Positions 22,216 through 32,973 of a stretch of DNA of 64,000 bases are shown here, one piece after another. The translations under genes were made by a program, and so were the position numbers. Source of the DNA: Armillaria gallica (lineage: Eukaryota; Basidiomycota; Agaricomycetes; Agaricales; Physalacriaceae); contig JBANDB010000006.1 of NCBI GenBank assembly GCA_037576215.1, positions 5,208,001 through 5,272,000 on the forward strand. The letters run 5' to 3'. The notes under the pieces were generated by a model. The model made no database searches, was not told the origin of the DNA, and saw nothing but the letters and a program-made list of their open reading frames with translations. The stretch's first letter is position 1. Each line of letters opens with the position of its first letter.

Positions 22216-23371
22216 GAGTCAATCGCAGGTTGGAGGAGACTGCCAGCATTCCCTCGTACTCATCAGCATTATGACAAAAGTTGTGGTGCTTGGGGCGACA
22301 GTCCTAGTTATCGTGATAGTAGTTATTCATGCTGGATGCCGTATAATGTTCTTTGCGATAAGTGCATGCTAATAGCGACGCAGTGCCAAGATACCTTGGT
22401 GACGCTTAGCTGCTGGGATTGTGGCATTAACTCCATCGCAGAGCTCGCCTTTACGATGGTTCGTTATTACTCTAATCAAGCTAGCATTCTGGGCCACGCT
22501 ATGTACGCTAGAATGAGAATGTTCCTCAACAATTTAACTCTGCGAAGAAAGAGTTGGATTACCCGGACTGAAGATGAAGAAGCGTGAATATGGGGCGGAA
22601 AGAAAAGATTTGTACGGAACATTCCAAGATCATTCGCCCGACGCTTTGCCTAGCATCGTCTTTCCTCTCTCAAAATTAGGCGCAGCGGACCGTTGAACCC
22701 AGAATGATGAGATTATTGCACTGTTGCTCGACAGTGAGCATGCGGTGCATCTGCCTGCTTGAAAAGATCCTCAAATTCGATACTCGCCGTAGCTTTGAGG
22801 CTGAATAGAAAGAAAAGAGAATATCGGTTCTGTGTGGATGATACGGTTGCAGTCAGAATGTGTTTCAAACTCCGACCGTGACACTGGCAGCTGCCGTGAA
22901 GGGCAAGGCCCACTGCCGTACGCCCCACCATCTGCCGAACGTGACTGACTTGCCTGAATTTTGTGTTTTCCGTTTACTCCTAGTCTACTCCGCAGTCTTC
23001 CACACAGACGAAACCCTCTCCACAAGTCTCGCTGGTATCTAATTGCTTCGCATCTCAAGCTTGCAAGCTCAAGGCCTCAACACCCACAACAATTTGAAAG
23101 TGTTGGAATCAACTCAACCAGCCATGGGGAAATGCTCAATTTTTTGGCCATGACCATGTCACGCCGCTTTCAGTTAGTCGGTATGTGAACAGACCAAGTG
23201 CCAACGGGAGCCCAGGTTTTCGCTGGATATCTACTGTCGAATCGCGACCTCTAGGTAACGGCCTAACGCGGTGACGCGGCTGGCCGAGGTGGGATCTGGA
23301 TATATCACAACGAGCAAGGTGCTTTCCGCTTCCCGTGTTGAGGTTGCGCTTACACTCACGCGTGTTTCGCA
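22216..23371. other. Intergenic, no gene seen
   Basis: About 1.15 kb upstream of SDR remnant C and of the small gene at 23372. The open frame of 164 codons that crosses 22093-22587 is mainly antisense to the SDR remnant and has no recognisable protein features beyond it. Confidence 0.35.
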
Positions 23372-23824
23372 ATGAGTTCCGACATTGGAAACAAACGGCC
23401 ATTGAAAGGTAAGTGACTTATATAATGTTGCATACAGGCTGACTGAAGCTTCCATAGGTTGCATATTTATGCTAAATATCTGGATTCGGCATACCTAGGT
23501 ATGCTTGAATGAAATTGCACCGTCTGTTGATCAGCTTACCTTCCGGCAGAGTCGCGTGCACGGAAAGGGTAAAAAGCGCCTACATCCTTGCTGAATACAT
23601 TGATTTGACGTCCTTCAGATACGCATGTAAAACGCTTTGCCCGTGAACTTGATCCTCATCATGTCATCGCAAAGTTCGGTGGAATCGTTGGGTATCAACC
23701 ACGTATGGAAGACACTAAGCCAGAAGGTGACCCAGGAGCATCGTCGTACAGTCGACTATCTCATAACACATATGGTCGGGACCCCCCCCCAAAGTGTATG
23801 CATTATGGCGGTTATGCATCATGA
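23372..23824 (+). CDS. Small hypothetical protein, about 80 aa
   Basis: Exon 1 (23372-23408) encodes MSSDIGNKRPLK and ends at a GTAAGT donor in phase 1. The acceptor TCCTTCAG at 23611-23618 restores frame into THVKRFARELDPHHVIAKFG and on to ...HYGGYAS, stop at 23824. The implied 210-bp intron is long for this genome, so a small exon may be hidden inside it. A run of nine C bases in exon 2 makes the frame after it sensitive to sequence error. The charged, low-complexity-free sequence reads like a real protein. I know no family for it and see no signal peptide, CaaX end or zinc motif. Confidence 0.35.
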
Positions 23825-24314
23825 GATTGGATAATCATATGAAATAAGCAATATTTTATTCCAAAACTGTATAATTTTATCTCTGTGGGAGTCTAAATTT
23901 GTGCATAATGTAGGGATGGCTAGATCACAACCATATATGATGCCTAAAGGCTAAAGTGCCTAAGAAGATTCGACTGATGTGTTTCTTCGAGCAGGTTCGA
24001 CCTGAATAGTTCACGAACCAGGGTCAGAATTAGGTAATTCAACGGACTTTTTACTGACCGACCGACAACAGGCTAGATCTCTTGTGTGGTGTGTCGATGA
24101 CCTTGCTCGTGCCTGCGTAACTGCATCTTCAAGTTCGCAGCCAAATTGGGCATGTGCTGAGGCTTTGAGACGATGGATTACTGGCTTCTATTGAGTTCCA
24201 ACAGAACAAACTTCGGGCGGTCTTCCTTTTTCACAATGGAGAGTCGGCTGCTTTTAATTTGTCGCAAGGACTGTTATCGTGCGAATATGCACTCAGCTCC
24301 ACTCAAGAAACTCC

Positions 24315-24454
24315 ACTGCTTTCCGACTCAAGTGATATCAATGAACGTCGAAATTTTTCCAAAGTTGAATCTATAGGAAGAAAGGTTCTTGGGTTCTTAG
24401 ATTCAACTTTGGCAAAATTTCGACGTGTAGATATCGCGTTGCTCGGAAAGCAGT
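24315..24454. repeat. Long imperfect inverted repeat (hairpin)
   Basis: Arms 24315-24373 and 24398-24454 are inverse copies around a 24-base loop. The inner 29 bases (ACGTCGAAATTTT(T/G)CC to GAATCTA) match with one mismatch. The outer part (ACTGCTTTCCGA...GATATC) matches with several mismatches and an indel. There is no ORF and no TA or longer flanking duplication that I can define. It could be a small foldback element or the source of a structured RNA. Confidence 0.75.
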
Positions 24455-25465
24455 ATCTCTTATCTGTGCTATCAGTGATACAAGAGACCGTCGGTCAGGC
24501 ACGTCAATCGTCTTCTTTCTCGCTGCATGCATGCAGCACCTCAGTACATATATGAACTCACACACCATCTCTCGGAACGATATGGTGCAGAGAACCCTTT
24601 TTCGTATCGGGGTGTTTTCGTTGTATGTAAGCCCTGCACCTCTGTTCTGGGGTCACGGTTATATCAAAGATTCGAGCAAGATGTTTATAAAGCTCGTAAC
24701 AAGAGATGTCTGTATGGGACTCCGGGTAGATGTACATTCTTTTGCTTTGCGAGATGAAGTAGTATGTTGCGCACTAAAGAACGGGAGAACAACCGGCAGC
24801 TGACGAAGCGATATCGGGATCTGGATGGAGATCAGGGGCCACCCCAGTGTGTTCAAGTATGATGTGCGTGACATGAGGAGGAAGGGTTTGTTCGTATTAT
24901 AAACGGGGTCAACACACCCCCGGTGTGTATCCAACCTATTTTGGTGTTCCCTCGACAGCAAGAATGTTGAAAAGAGGGATGAGGAAGAACATCGCAAAGC
25001 GGCCGACGAAAGTTCAATGTGTCACTGAGGTGGCTAATTTGTTCTTCTCCTCTGTATACTTGGATGACTCGAGGTTCTAGTAGGTCCCTATTATTCTGGT
25101 GAGAACCTGCAATGAATAAATATTGAATTTTGGGTCTTGGAATTTTACAAAGGCTCGGTTTGCGACACTACGCGTCAAACAGCAAACTACAATGATACAA
25201 TATGTGAAAAGATGTTTAGTAGGGGTTGAGTAGAGGGGATTACGTGGGTGATGAACTTGAACGGTACACGGTTAAAAAATGAACGCAGAATCAAAACGCG
25301 AACTTTGTAGTCATCGGAAGGTCTTACATCTCACGCCTTCGCCAAGAACCATTCCGGCGAGAACTGAGTACCGTAGAGCATGTGTTCCACCGTCAGTGTT
25401 TGCACAGGTCATTCTGGACTGAGAGTAGTATATAAGCTGAACTTCATGGGCTTTCAGAGTTCTTT

Positions 25466-26687
25466 GTGGTATCAAAGATATCCTGGCGACGATGTCTCTT
25501 CAAGTTTCCCCTGCAAACGCATCGCACGCAAGTCTCCATACCCAACGTTGGGAGCTCGACTCTGGCCTTCCGCTCTGTCTATTCTAGCTCGTACGTTCCT
25601 TTCGTACATGCCATCGTACCGACTCGGACTAACAGTCCCATAATTTCTTTAGGACGTTTATTGCGTCCTGTCAGGCCTCGAAACCTTCAACAAAAACCAG
25701 AGCAGGCTGAAGACATCATACGATCCTTCGTACACCAATTCGACACTGACTGACTTGCCGTCCATCTGGGATCCTGAGCTCGAAAGTCTTTGCATGAAAG
25801 AGGTCGAACACCGAGGTTATGCCCTCGAGGCGCTCCAGCCCTACCTAGTAACCGGACTCAACATCGCTGCCCCGCATACCACCATATCGACAATATCAAC
25901 ATCAAAGTATACATTGCCATCTACACCGCGTTTGCGATATACTTCGACGACGCCTATCCTGATGACCCTGACGCCCTCGTTGGAGTCCCTAATTTTACCA
26001 AGGTGAATATCGATGTTTATATCTTTGCCAGCGAAATTCCATTAATTTCTTCTACGCAGCACTTTGCGTCCTCAGAGAAGCAGCCAACCAAGATGCTGGA
26101 CGACTTCGCGGGCGTCCTGGCAGAAGCCTCCCAGCTGTTTGGCGAAGTGACTGCTGATTTCATCGTCCAGGGGGTCCTCAGGTTCATCACTGCATTGATT
26201 TTAGAGATACGAAGTAAATCTGAACCGGTGAGTAGATTTCTCCCCGGCAGTTGGCTTACTTACTCACCAAAGATGGCAGGGGCACAAAGTTGACAAATAC
26301 GCCATGTTTCTTCGAGAACTAAGCGGAATCGCTGAAGCATACGCCGTGTTCATTTTCCCTAGCGAGCTGCCGTATTCCGTATACGTCCAAGCTCTTCCTC
26401 TCCTCCGCGATGTTATCTGCTTCATAAATGACATCGTCTCGTTCTACAAAGAGGAGGCTGACGGTGAAAACTACAACCTTATATCGATACTGGCTGAAGC
26501 CAACGACGAGCCAAAGACTGCAACTCTCCGCAATATGGTGGGGAGATGCATGGAGGAACACGAGAGAGTGTTGCTTATCTTGTCACCACACAAAGGCGCG
26601 CAGGGGATGTACAAGGAGTTTGTAAAGGGGTACTTGGCGTATCATTTGGGTGCAAAGAGATACAGACTCAATGAGCTGAACATGTAA
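25466..26687 (+). CDS. Tri5-like (class I) terpene synthase; two compensating frame changes
   Basis: Family features are clear: a metal-binding Asp motif in AFAIYFDDAYPDD, the NSE motif in NDIVSFYKEE (Asn, Ser and Glu spaced as required), and a C-terminal AKRYRLNEL like the RY motif. These match fungal trichodiene-synthase-type sesquiterpene synthases, which cyclise farnesyl diphosphate with Mg2+; the product is unknown. Exons: a 5' exon with a GTACGT donor at about 25591, one from about 25652 to 26002, then 26060-26227 and 26280-26687. Introns are about 60, 57 and 52 bp. The frame shifts +1 near 25745 (before LTDLPSIWDPELES) and back -1 near 25870 (before AYHHIDNINIKVY). The 35-45 residues between read correctly in the third frame. 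The start codon is unsettled (25466, 25492 or upstream). It is either a lightly damaged gene or affected by consensus errors; see the UTP18 and CHS7 entries. Confidence 0.75.
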
Positions 26688-26762
26688 CCTGTGGATCACA
26701 ATATGGATATATATCAATTTTCGTGCAGATGAGACCAAGAATCTCTTTGATGAATCGGATGG

Positions 26763-27600
26763 TTATTTGAGTTCGCGAACTCCATGCATGGTGATGAAGC
26801 CGTTTCCATGTATGTAGGCCTCATACAACGGAGCATCTAGAGTCCTCGCCATCGGACGAATATTATGTTGTCCAGTTGTCCTTGCTGGGCCTGATCCGAG
26901 AGACGCACCATAGTGATGGTAGCCGAGGGACGTCAGAAGGTCTACGAAAACATAAAACATTACCCGACATTGCTGTGAACGACTGAAAGACTCAGACGTA
27001 GCACATAGAGTCTAGAGAAGTAGTAATACAACACAACTCTGAACGCGGTTACACCAAACTCGCCGTTAAATGGTCGGCGAATTCTTTGTTCTAAGTTGAT
27101 AAGCGCGCGATCTAGGAAAGAAAAAGATGCCCTACTCGGGTTCTAGGTACGCCGTAAGAATACGTCCAGAGAAGGAAGACAAATGGCTGCTAGCGTTTCC
27201 AGTGATCCTCCTAGAGTGACCAGTCGTAACGATATTCTTCAGATCCGGGTGTAGAGATAAAAGTTGTATGATTTCAACCGCGATAGAGTTCCACCTGCAA
27301 GAATGCGAGACTGCGCCTTGGGGGATAGGACCGCAAGTTGAACGCATCCGTCGACTTTGCAGAATCCCCGCCGCAGACCAGAAGGCAACTCACTTGGAGC
27401 TGACACTAGGCGTAATCAGCGGAACGAGAACAATGTCGGAGTTGACCACAATGTGAAGGAAAGATGAACTGCCATTCCGCAAAATCCTCAGCCCATCGAT
27501 ATCTATCAACAGGATCGACCTTGGAGAGCAAGCATCACTTCTTTCCGTCACCGTCGCGAGCGAGAAAGCCTTGAATATCAACAGAGTTAGATATCCAAGA
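26763..27600 (-). pseudogene. Class 3 (fungal) lipase, degraded
   Basis: Reading on the minus strand: DIVLVPLITPSVS; an intron-like gap; DGCVQLAV; LLSLHPDLKNIVTTGHS; then, after a frame change, LGGSLETLAAICL. GHS plus LGG rebuilds the GxSxG nucleophile elbow of alpha/beta-hydrolase lipases (Pfam Lipase_3). Further on, FGVTAFRVV and LLTSLGYHHYG match the end of the family, where the catalytic Asp and His regions lie, ending near YIHGNGFITMHG. The break falls inside the active-site motif itself, and other stops lie at 27143 and around 26960-27100. Without repair no active enzyme is made. It lies 75 bp beyond the terpene synthase stop codon, converging on it. Confidence 0.6.
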
Positions 27601-28122
27601 TATCCTTAGGAGCATTAGACAGTACTCAAGAGGAATCTTCGAACCTCCGTTACGAGGGTGCGGCCATTCGGTCTTGGACAAAAACGCGTGTAACCCGACG
27701 ATATATATTTGGAGTATTGTATAAGATCTTCGAGGATATCTGGGCAGTCTGACCCATCAATAGAGGGATAAACAATGAAAAAGGGTGATATATACTAGGA
27801 GAAATGCCACGAAGGCCCTTGATGGATATGGTACGGAGCAAGACGTGAAGAGAGCGGAAAACGGAAGTAGACGTAAAAGATGACGCGTGCAAAGTACTAT
27901 TTGAGACAAAATATTGTTCGAAAACATACAGTCTTTGCGCAGTTCTCGGACTTTCTAAGCAAAAAGAGATTTGCAAGTACTATTTGTCGGACCCAACTCT
28001 TGCTTTCTAGAATTACTTCTTTTCCTACAGCACTGTATGGATTTCGTTGCGGGGAGAGACATTTATTTGTGACAATATTTGGTTATTGGAGTCGTAAGCA
28101 AGTGTCTGCCATATCCGACTTT

Positions 28123-29596
28123 CTAAGTGAACCAGCATCCCGTCCAATATTGATCGACTGGTAGATACGGTGACCCTTTCTCCAATTGTAAACCTTGTTC
28201 CTGAAGTGCATCAAGCCCTTCTCTTTTTAGCAGACCGAGAACTTCAGCTCTCAAGACGTCAACACAATCCAAATCCAAACGAGATAGCCTTGTGACATTG
28301 AAAGCTGTCGCTTGCTCTTCATCGAAGCGTTGGCGGACAACGTCAATGACACCTCCTAGGTATCTTCGTCCCCAGCGGGCATCAGTGATGCTGAGCTTCA
28401 GGCTCTTCATCGTGGGAAGGGTTTTAGGTAAGGTTAACGTACCTAGCGAGCGTATGGGACTGTTTTTTGGGTAGTACACAGTCAAATAATTGACCTTTTT
28501 TGTGAAGGCCATAAGATGATGAATCTTTGGAACCATCTCTGCAAAATACCCAAATAACTGATAGAGCAAGCGGATCGCTCTAGAAAATCTCAGAGCGAAT
28601 GAATGCTGATGTCACCCTCGTTTGAAACGGAGGCCGGACCATAGTCGAGTTTTCTCAGCGACGGAGCGGTAAGAGCATCAAGTATTTTTACATTGTTGAC
28701 CGAGAGGAACTGGAGTTGATCCATTCGAACGGACAACAGATTGCCAGAATCCAGAGGTCGATCCGAGTCGTTACAAAAGATGATACAAATATCAATGAGT
28801 GTTTGTATCTGGGCGATGTATTGAATTTCCGCTAAATGATGCAATGTTCCCGAAAAATGTGTCAGGAAGCTAGTATTCAAAGACAGCTGAGAAATCTCCA
28901 GCGGTTCGAGGTCCGCACGTCGAAGCAATGGTGCCGAGGACAAAGCATCTGTGCTGAAGTGCGCTGTCCGAGCGGCAAAACGTACAGCTCCTCCAGCAAA
29001 GGAATATTTCCTGATACGGAGGAAAGCTTCGCCAGGTCTTTCGATGGTGCATTCATGTCCATCATTTTCCAGAGCCCGGATTTTTGAATCACCATATCGA
29101 AGATATGACCATCATTGGCGCTGTCTCCAGTCTTCACTGCTATCCACAACGGAAACTCTGAAGAGCGACGAAAATGACAGGTGAGGATGTCCACGGAGTG
29201 TCGCGTGTACGGCGGTTTCAGAATGACAACAGACCATAAGATGGGTGAGGCCAATGCGATATCCCACCACCATCCACAGACCTATCCTAGGGGCCAGACT
29301 CCTTTGGTGACATCGAGACTGGTCTTGGGACGATGCGCGGCCCAGCGAAATATCTCTAACATGATGTCCCTTGGGAGACGATGTATCGGTGATAGCAATG
29401 ATATGCACCTGGAATGTGAATGCTCTAGTTCCTTCTTTCGGCGTATTAGTAAGGTGATTTGGGTCTCTAGATTGGAGAGCTCCTCTCCATATGCAGCGAT
29501 GTCCTTTTGAATCCAAGGGACGTCAGCGTCCAGTAATGGCCTCTTCTTACGAAGAATCGATGTTATTATTGCTTCGCGTTCAGAATCAAATGGCAT
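28123..29596 (-). pseudogene. F-box protein, with TAG stop and frameshifts
   Basis: The start (29596) gives MPFDSEREAIITSILRKKRP, a coiled coil (ELSNLETQITLLIRRKKEL) and an F-box core SPIHRLPRDIMLEIFRWAA. The frame is cut by TAG at 29284-29282 inside WPLG-stop-VCGWWWDIA, where paralogs have Gln or His. It then continues in frame through SPILWSVVILKPPYT and LWKMMDMNAPSKDLAKL. Frameshifts near 28950 and 28585 are needed to reach LLRRADLEPLEISQLSL and RAIRLLYQLFGYF; the stop is at 28123. Restored length would be close to the intact 507-residue paralog at 13973. It lies head-to-head with the duplicated MYND leader at 29826. Confidence 0.75.
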
Positions 29597-29825
29597 TTTG
29601 AGAATTGAACTGAGCCGACAGCGGCAAGTTGTCAAGTGTTGTAATTTGGAAGCGATTGTATGGTACTCACGCTTCGAATTTCAATGCAAGAAAAGCAACG
29701 AAAGGCCGAGTCTTGCTAGGCTGAGGAAATTGAAACGGAATTGGACGTTCACTACTAAAATGTGCGTCTTGGACTAAATGCCACCAGGCAATTCTCCCCC
29801 CTCGGCTGTTGTTTCGGAGTGAGCG

Positions 29826-30060
29826 GCCGAATGGCTGACAAAGAAAATATCAGTCTACATTCAGCAATGCTCGATTTGCTTTCGTCTCTCATCTTGTTCT
29901 CCGTGCTTGACTGGCGGCAAAGAATTCCAAGATGTATCCATTTCGTCTTATAGTCTCTCCAACAAAATCCACACACCAAGGAGACAGTGGCAGCGGTGGA
30001 CTCTCAGTAACTAAACAAATGCGCCCATTTCTGAGCCAGGTTAGGCGGAGCCGGCTTGTC
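29826..30060 (+). pseudogene. Duplicated promoter and first codons of the ankyrin/MYND gene
   Basis: Bases 29826-29893 match 32905-32973 (ATATCAGTCTACATT core). From the ATG at 29932 the translation FRLIVSPTKSTHQGD and GSGGLS(V)TKQM matches the start of the MYND gene at 33595. Similarity fades after about 30060; the ankyrin and MYND parts are missing. This 5' fragment keeps a short 39-base spacing between the TCTCTCATC motif and the ATG. Confidence 0.7.
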
Positions 30061-30593
30061 CTGTGCTGCGGTGACTTGGTGGACACCGGAGTCCGGACTG
30101 GTGACTGGTCAATTAGCATCAGTCGGCTTAGCTAGTCCTAAGGCTGCCGGGCCCGCTTAACTTTTACAGCCCTGCCTAATAGTGTGCAGTGTGAACCTCT
30201 TGGGGTCTGCAGTGTGCACACTTCGTGTAGTCACATGTATCAGCTTGTATCTACTTTTGGTGGTATTAACAAGATGGTCGTTGAAGTGCAAACTCATCAA
30301 TCCTGAGCACTTCGTGCAAGAGGCTTGGATTGATATGAGAGCCAGCGCTTGTCTAGCACAGTGTGCGACAGAGCTGTCACAGACGTCGTGCATCCACCAG
30401 CATTACTAAATGACAAAACCAATAGCTGTCTGGGGGTGGGATATGGTCGCCTGCTCCAACCGCCGCTTGCTCAAGGACGGTCTGGCGGACACCAGGCATA
30501 ACTTGTCAAACGAGTCAGTTTCCATAAGCCACTGTATGGTCCGCAAATCATGCATGACTGCATCTATAATAGAACAGGACTTGCCATGAATTA

Positions 30594-31717
30594 TTACGGA
30601 TTTACTAACGACATTCCACCATCGACAAGCAAGATAACACCATTGGTATAGTCGGAGACAGCCAAAAACACCGCGGTCATGCCCATCTCAGCTTCGCTAC
30701 AATAGTGTTAGATAAAGGCACACGTATCACGGGAAAAACATGGACTCACCTCCCGTGCCTCTTCGCAGGTACCGGAGCCACTAACCCAGGTATAACTGTC
30801 GTCTTCAGCGATTCCAAGAATTCGGGAGTTGATATTTCCGACGCAAAAGCACCAGGCGAGATCGCATTCACACGAATTGGAATGTCCCTAGTAGCAAAAC
30901 TCGTCGCTAGAACTAGGGTGAGATGGTTCAAGGCGGCTTTCGTTGGCCCGCAAGCAAGCTTCGCATCAGAGTTAGTATCACCTCTGAGAAGAAGCAAAAG
31001 GTACATACAGAGAGTCCACTTGCTGATGATCGCAGGTTTGCTAATATGCCGCTAATGTTGATGACGCTCGATGTACCCTGTGGGCGAGATTGTGCTCCTT
31101 TGATGAGGAGAGATTGGAAAGCCCGTACGACGAAGAACGGCGTTATGGTGTTTAGCGCGAACATGTCTGCCCAGTTCTGCGCCGTTTCAGGCTCAAAAGG
31201 GTCATTTGCTGACAGCTTCTTCGTTTGAAGTGGGATCACGACGAGAGGTGGCGAAACCGGCACTAGGGAACGGAGATCAATCAGCGTCAGAACGGAAAGG
31301 AACAGAAAACATAGGTGACGAACTTATTCACGAGAATGTCAAGCTTACCATCGATTCCTCCGACGTGCTTAGCAACGGTGTTCACACTCTCCTCGTCGGT
31401 CGCGTCCATCTGGAGCCTGGGTGCATGTAAGGAATACGGAATACGACATGGAAGATAGTTACTTACAGGACAACGGATCCTGACACGCCTGTGACAGACG
31501 CAGCTGCTTTCTCCAGAACGTCCAACCTTCGGCCAGTGATGTATACTTTCGCTCCAGCTGCAGCAAAAGCTTTTGCAATGTTGAGTCCTCTATATTTGAC
31601 GCGTCAACAGCGAATCGAAATAAAAGACAAAGAGACTTACATCCCTGTTCCACCTCCAGTAACCAAGCCTACACGACCAGAGAGAGACATTGTCGTAGCT
31701 ACATTGAGATCTGCCAT
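30594..31717 (-). CDS. Short-chain dehydrogenase/reductase (copy D); catalytic Tyr replaced, one frame change
   Basis: Six exons on the minus strand: 31717-31641, 31589-31467, 31416 to about 31338, an exon to about 30995, one with CGPTKAALNHLT, and the last ending SLVNP at 30594. Introns are about 50 bp with GT-AG ends. Rossmann cofactor motif TGGGTGIG, NNAG across an intron, NAISPG and the C-terminal VDGG are all present, so this is a classical NAD(P)H SDR. Two defects: the active-site YxxxK reads CGPTK (TAC to TGC at about 30950; remnant C still has Tyr), and an AAA run near 31208 carries one extra base between EEAVS and NDPFEPET. It is probably inactive as an oxidoreductase even if the indel is an error. 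Substrate unknown. It lies 4 kb from the terpene synthase. Confidence 0.75.
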
Positions 31718-32904
31718 GTTCTGTGAGATACAGGCGATTTACTTTGCTAACACGGTGGCTTTTATTCTGCGGCCACTGGCTGGATGACACATGTTTGGAG
31801 ACGAGTTATTTATCCCGGTGCCAGTGGACTCTGCATAACTGGTCGCTTTGTCAAAGAGGGCATGCCGCATCACTCATGCTCAGCTTACAAAAAGTCTTCG
31901 CGATACGTTAGACGATAGGGTTTCAGATCCTTCCAGATATCAGTTCTTTGCGTGAACGAGCCTGCTTCCTGATAGAATATATGCATACCTCCAAATAGGT
32001 TCCATTCTCATATTGGGAAAATCAGTCACAAAGGCAGGAGCATGCAGGCGAGGTTCACCGTACCGAGTCGAATGCCATCTCCGCTATGTGATACTGCTAC
32101 GTAGGAGGTAAATGAAGTTGAAATGAAGACGATAACAAGTGAAAGACGGGCAGCCTCGTACTCACATGACGGTATAGGCAGCCACTCGCGACATTCGTGA
32201 AGCGCCTTACGTTCACCATCGATATTCACATAGGAACGCAATCGTCGGACATTTCCTCAGCATCCACTTACTTCTTTACGTACGCTGAGAAACACGTCGG
32301 AATGTCGATCGCGTGTATGCTGTCCTAGTCTTCAACGATTCGGTCAACAGTCGCTGCGTGTGCCACGGTAATCTGTGTAATACGTTGGACACGGATATGA
32401 AGAGTAAACGGAGAGCTTACCCCTGCAACATTCAGAGCATAATATAATTAACTGAATGCCTCTACTGGTTGAACTATATGTATCGACCTGAACGTCTACT
32501 TGAAGGTGAATATGCGGAAAAAAGGGTGAGTGGCTGCCTTTTGTCATTCTTCTCAGATGCCAGGATTTCCGGCTCTTGCGTACGATGTCGCGACCGCTCG
32601 GATGAAACCTGATGCCAGATTCAATGAATACGTGGTGTACTAGAGCAGTTCTGGACTTACCAGACCATAACGAAGTGATGCAGGTTAAGATCCCAGCCAC
32701 GAGAATCGAGATAGACGCGGTAAGAGTCCTCAGTCAGCCAAGAATTGAGTAAAAAAACATCTCCGTTTTATAGCTTCTGGAGAACGATGTCTCTCTGTAC
32801 ACTTGACGCTGCAAGCAAGAAAATGGCGGTCTCAGAACTTGGGGAACGAAGGAAAGCGCCACGGCGAATAGATGGATAGAAAATCATCGCCGTCGGGAAT
32901 CACG
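31718..32904. other. Intergenic, no gene seen
   Basis: About 1.2 kb between the SDR start and the duplicated promoter of the MYND gene. Two minus-strand open frames (32241-32026 and 32700-32344) show no family resemblance. Confidence 0.35.
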
Positions 32905-32973
32905 TCCGAAACGCTGACAAAGGAAATATCAGTCTACATTAGGCAAGTGCTCATTTTGCTTCCGTCTCCCATC
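32905..32973 (+). promoter_or_regulatory. Upstream segment shared by the two MYND gene copies
   Basis: The segment is about 80 percent identical to 29826-29893 and contains GGAAATATCAGTCTACATT. In the shorter copy it lies right before the start codon, so it is probably the ancestral promoter. In this copy it is separated from the gene by 587 extra bases. Confidence 0.5.

Noticed and set aside
22093..22587. 164-codon plus-strand frame
   Set aside because: It is largely antisense to SDR remnant C, whose exons explain the sequence.
23372..23824. Mating pheromone precursor
   Set aside because: The product does not end in a CaaX box and has no farnesylation signal.
23985..24005. GGTTCGA motif as a tRNA T-arm
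   Set aside because: No A box, acceptor stem or anticodon arm at the right distance.
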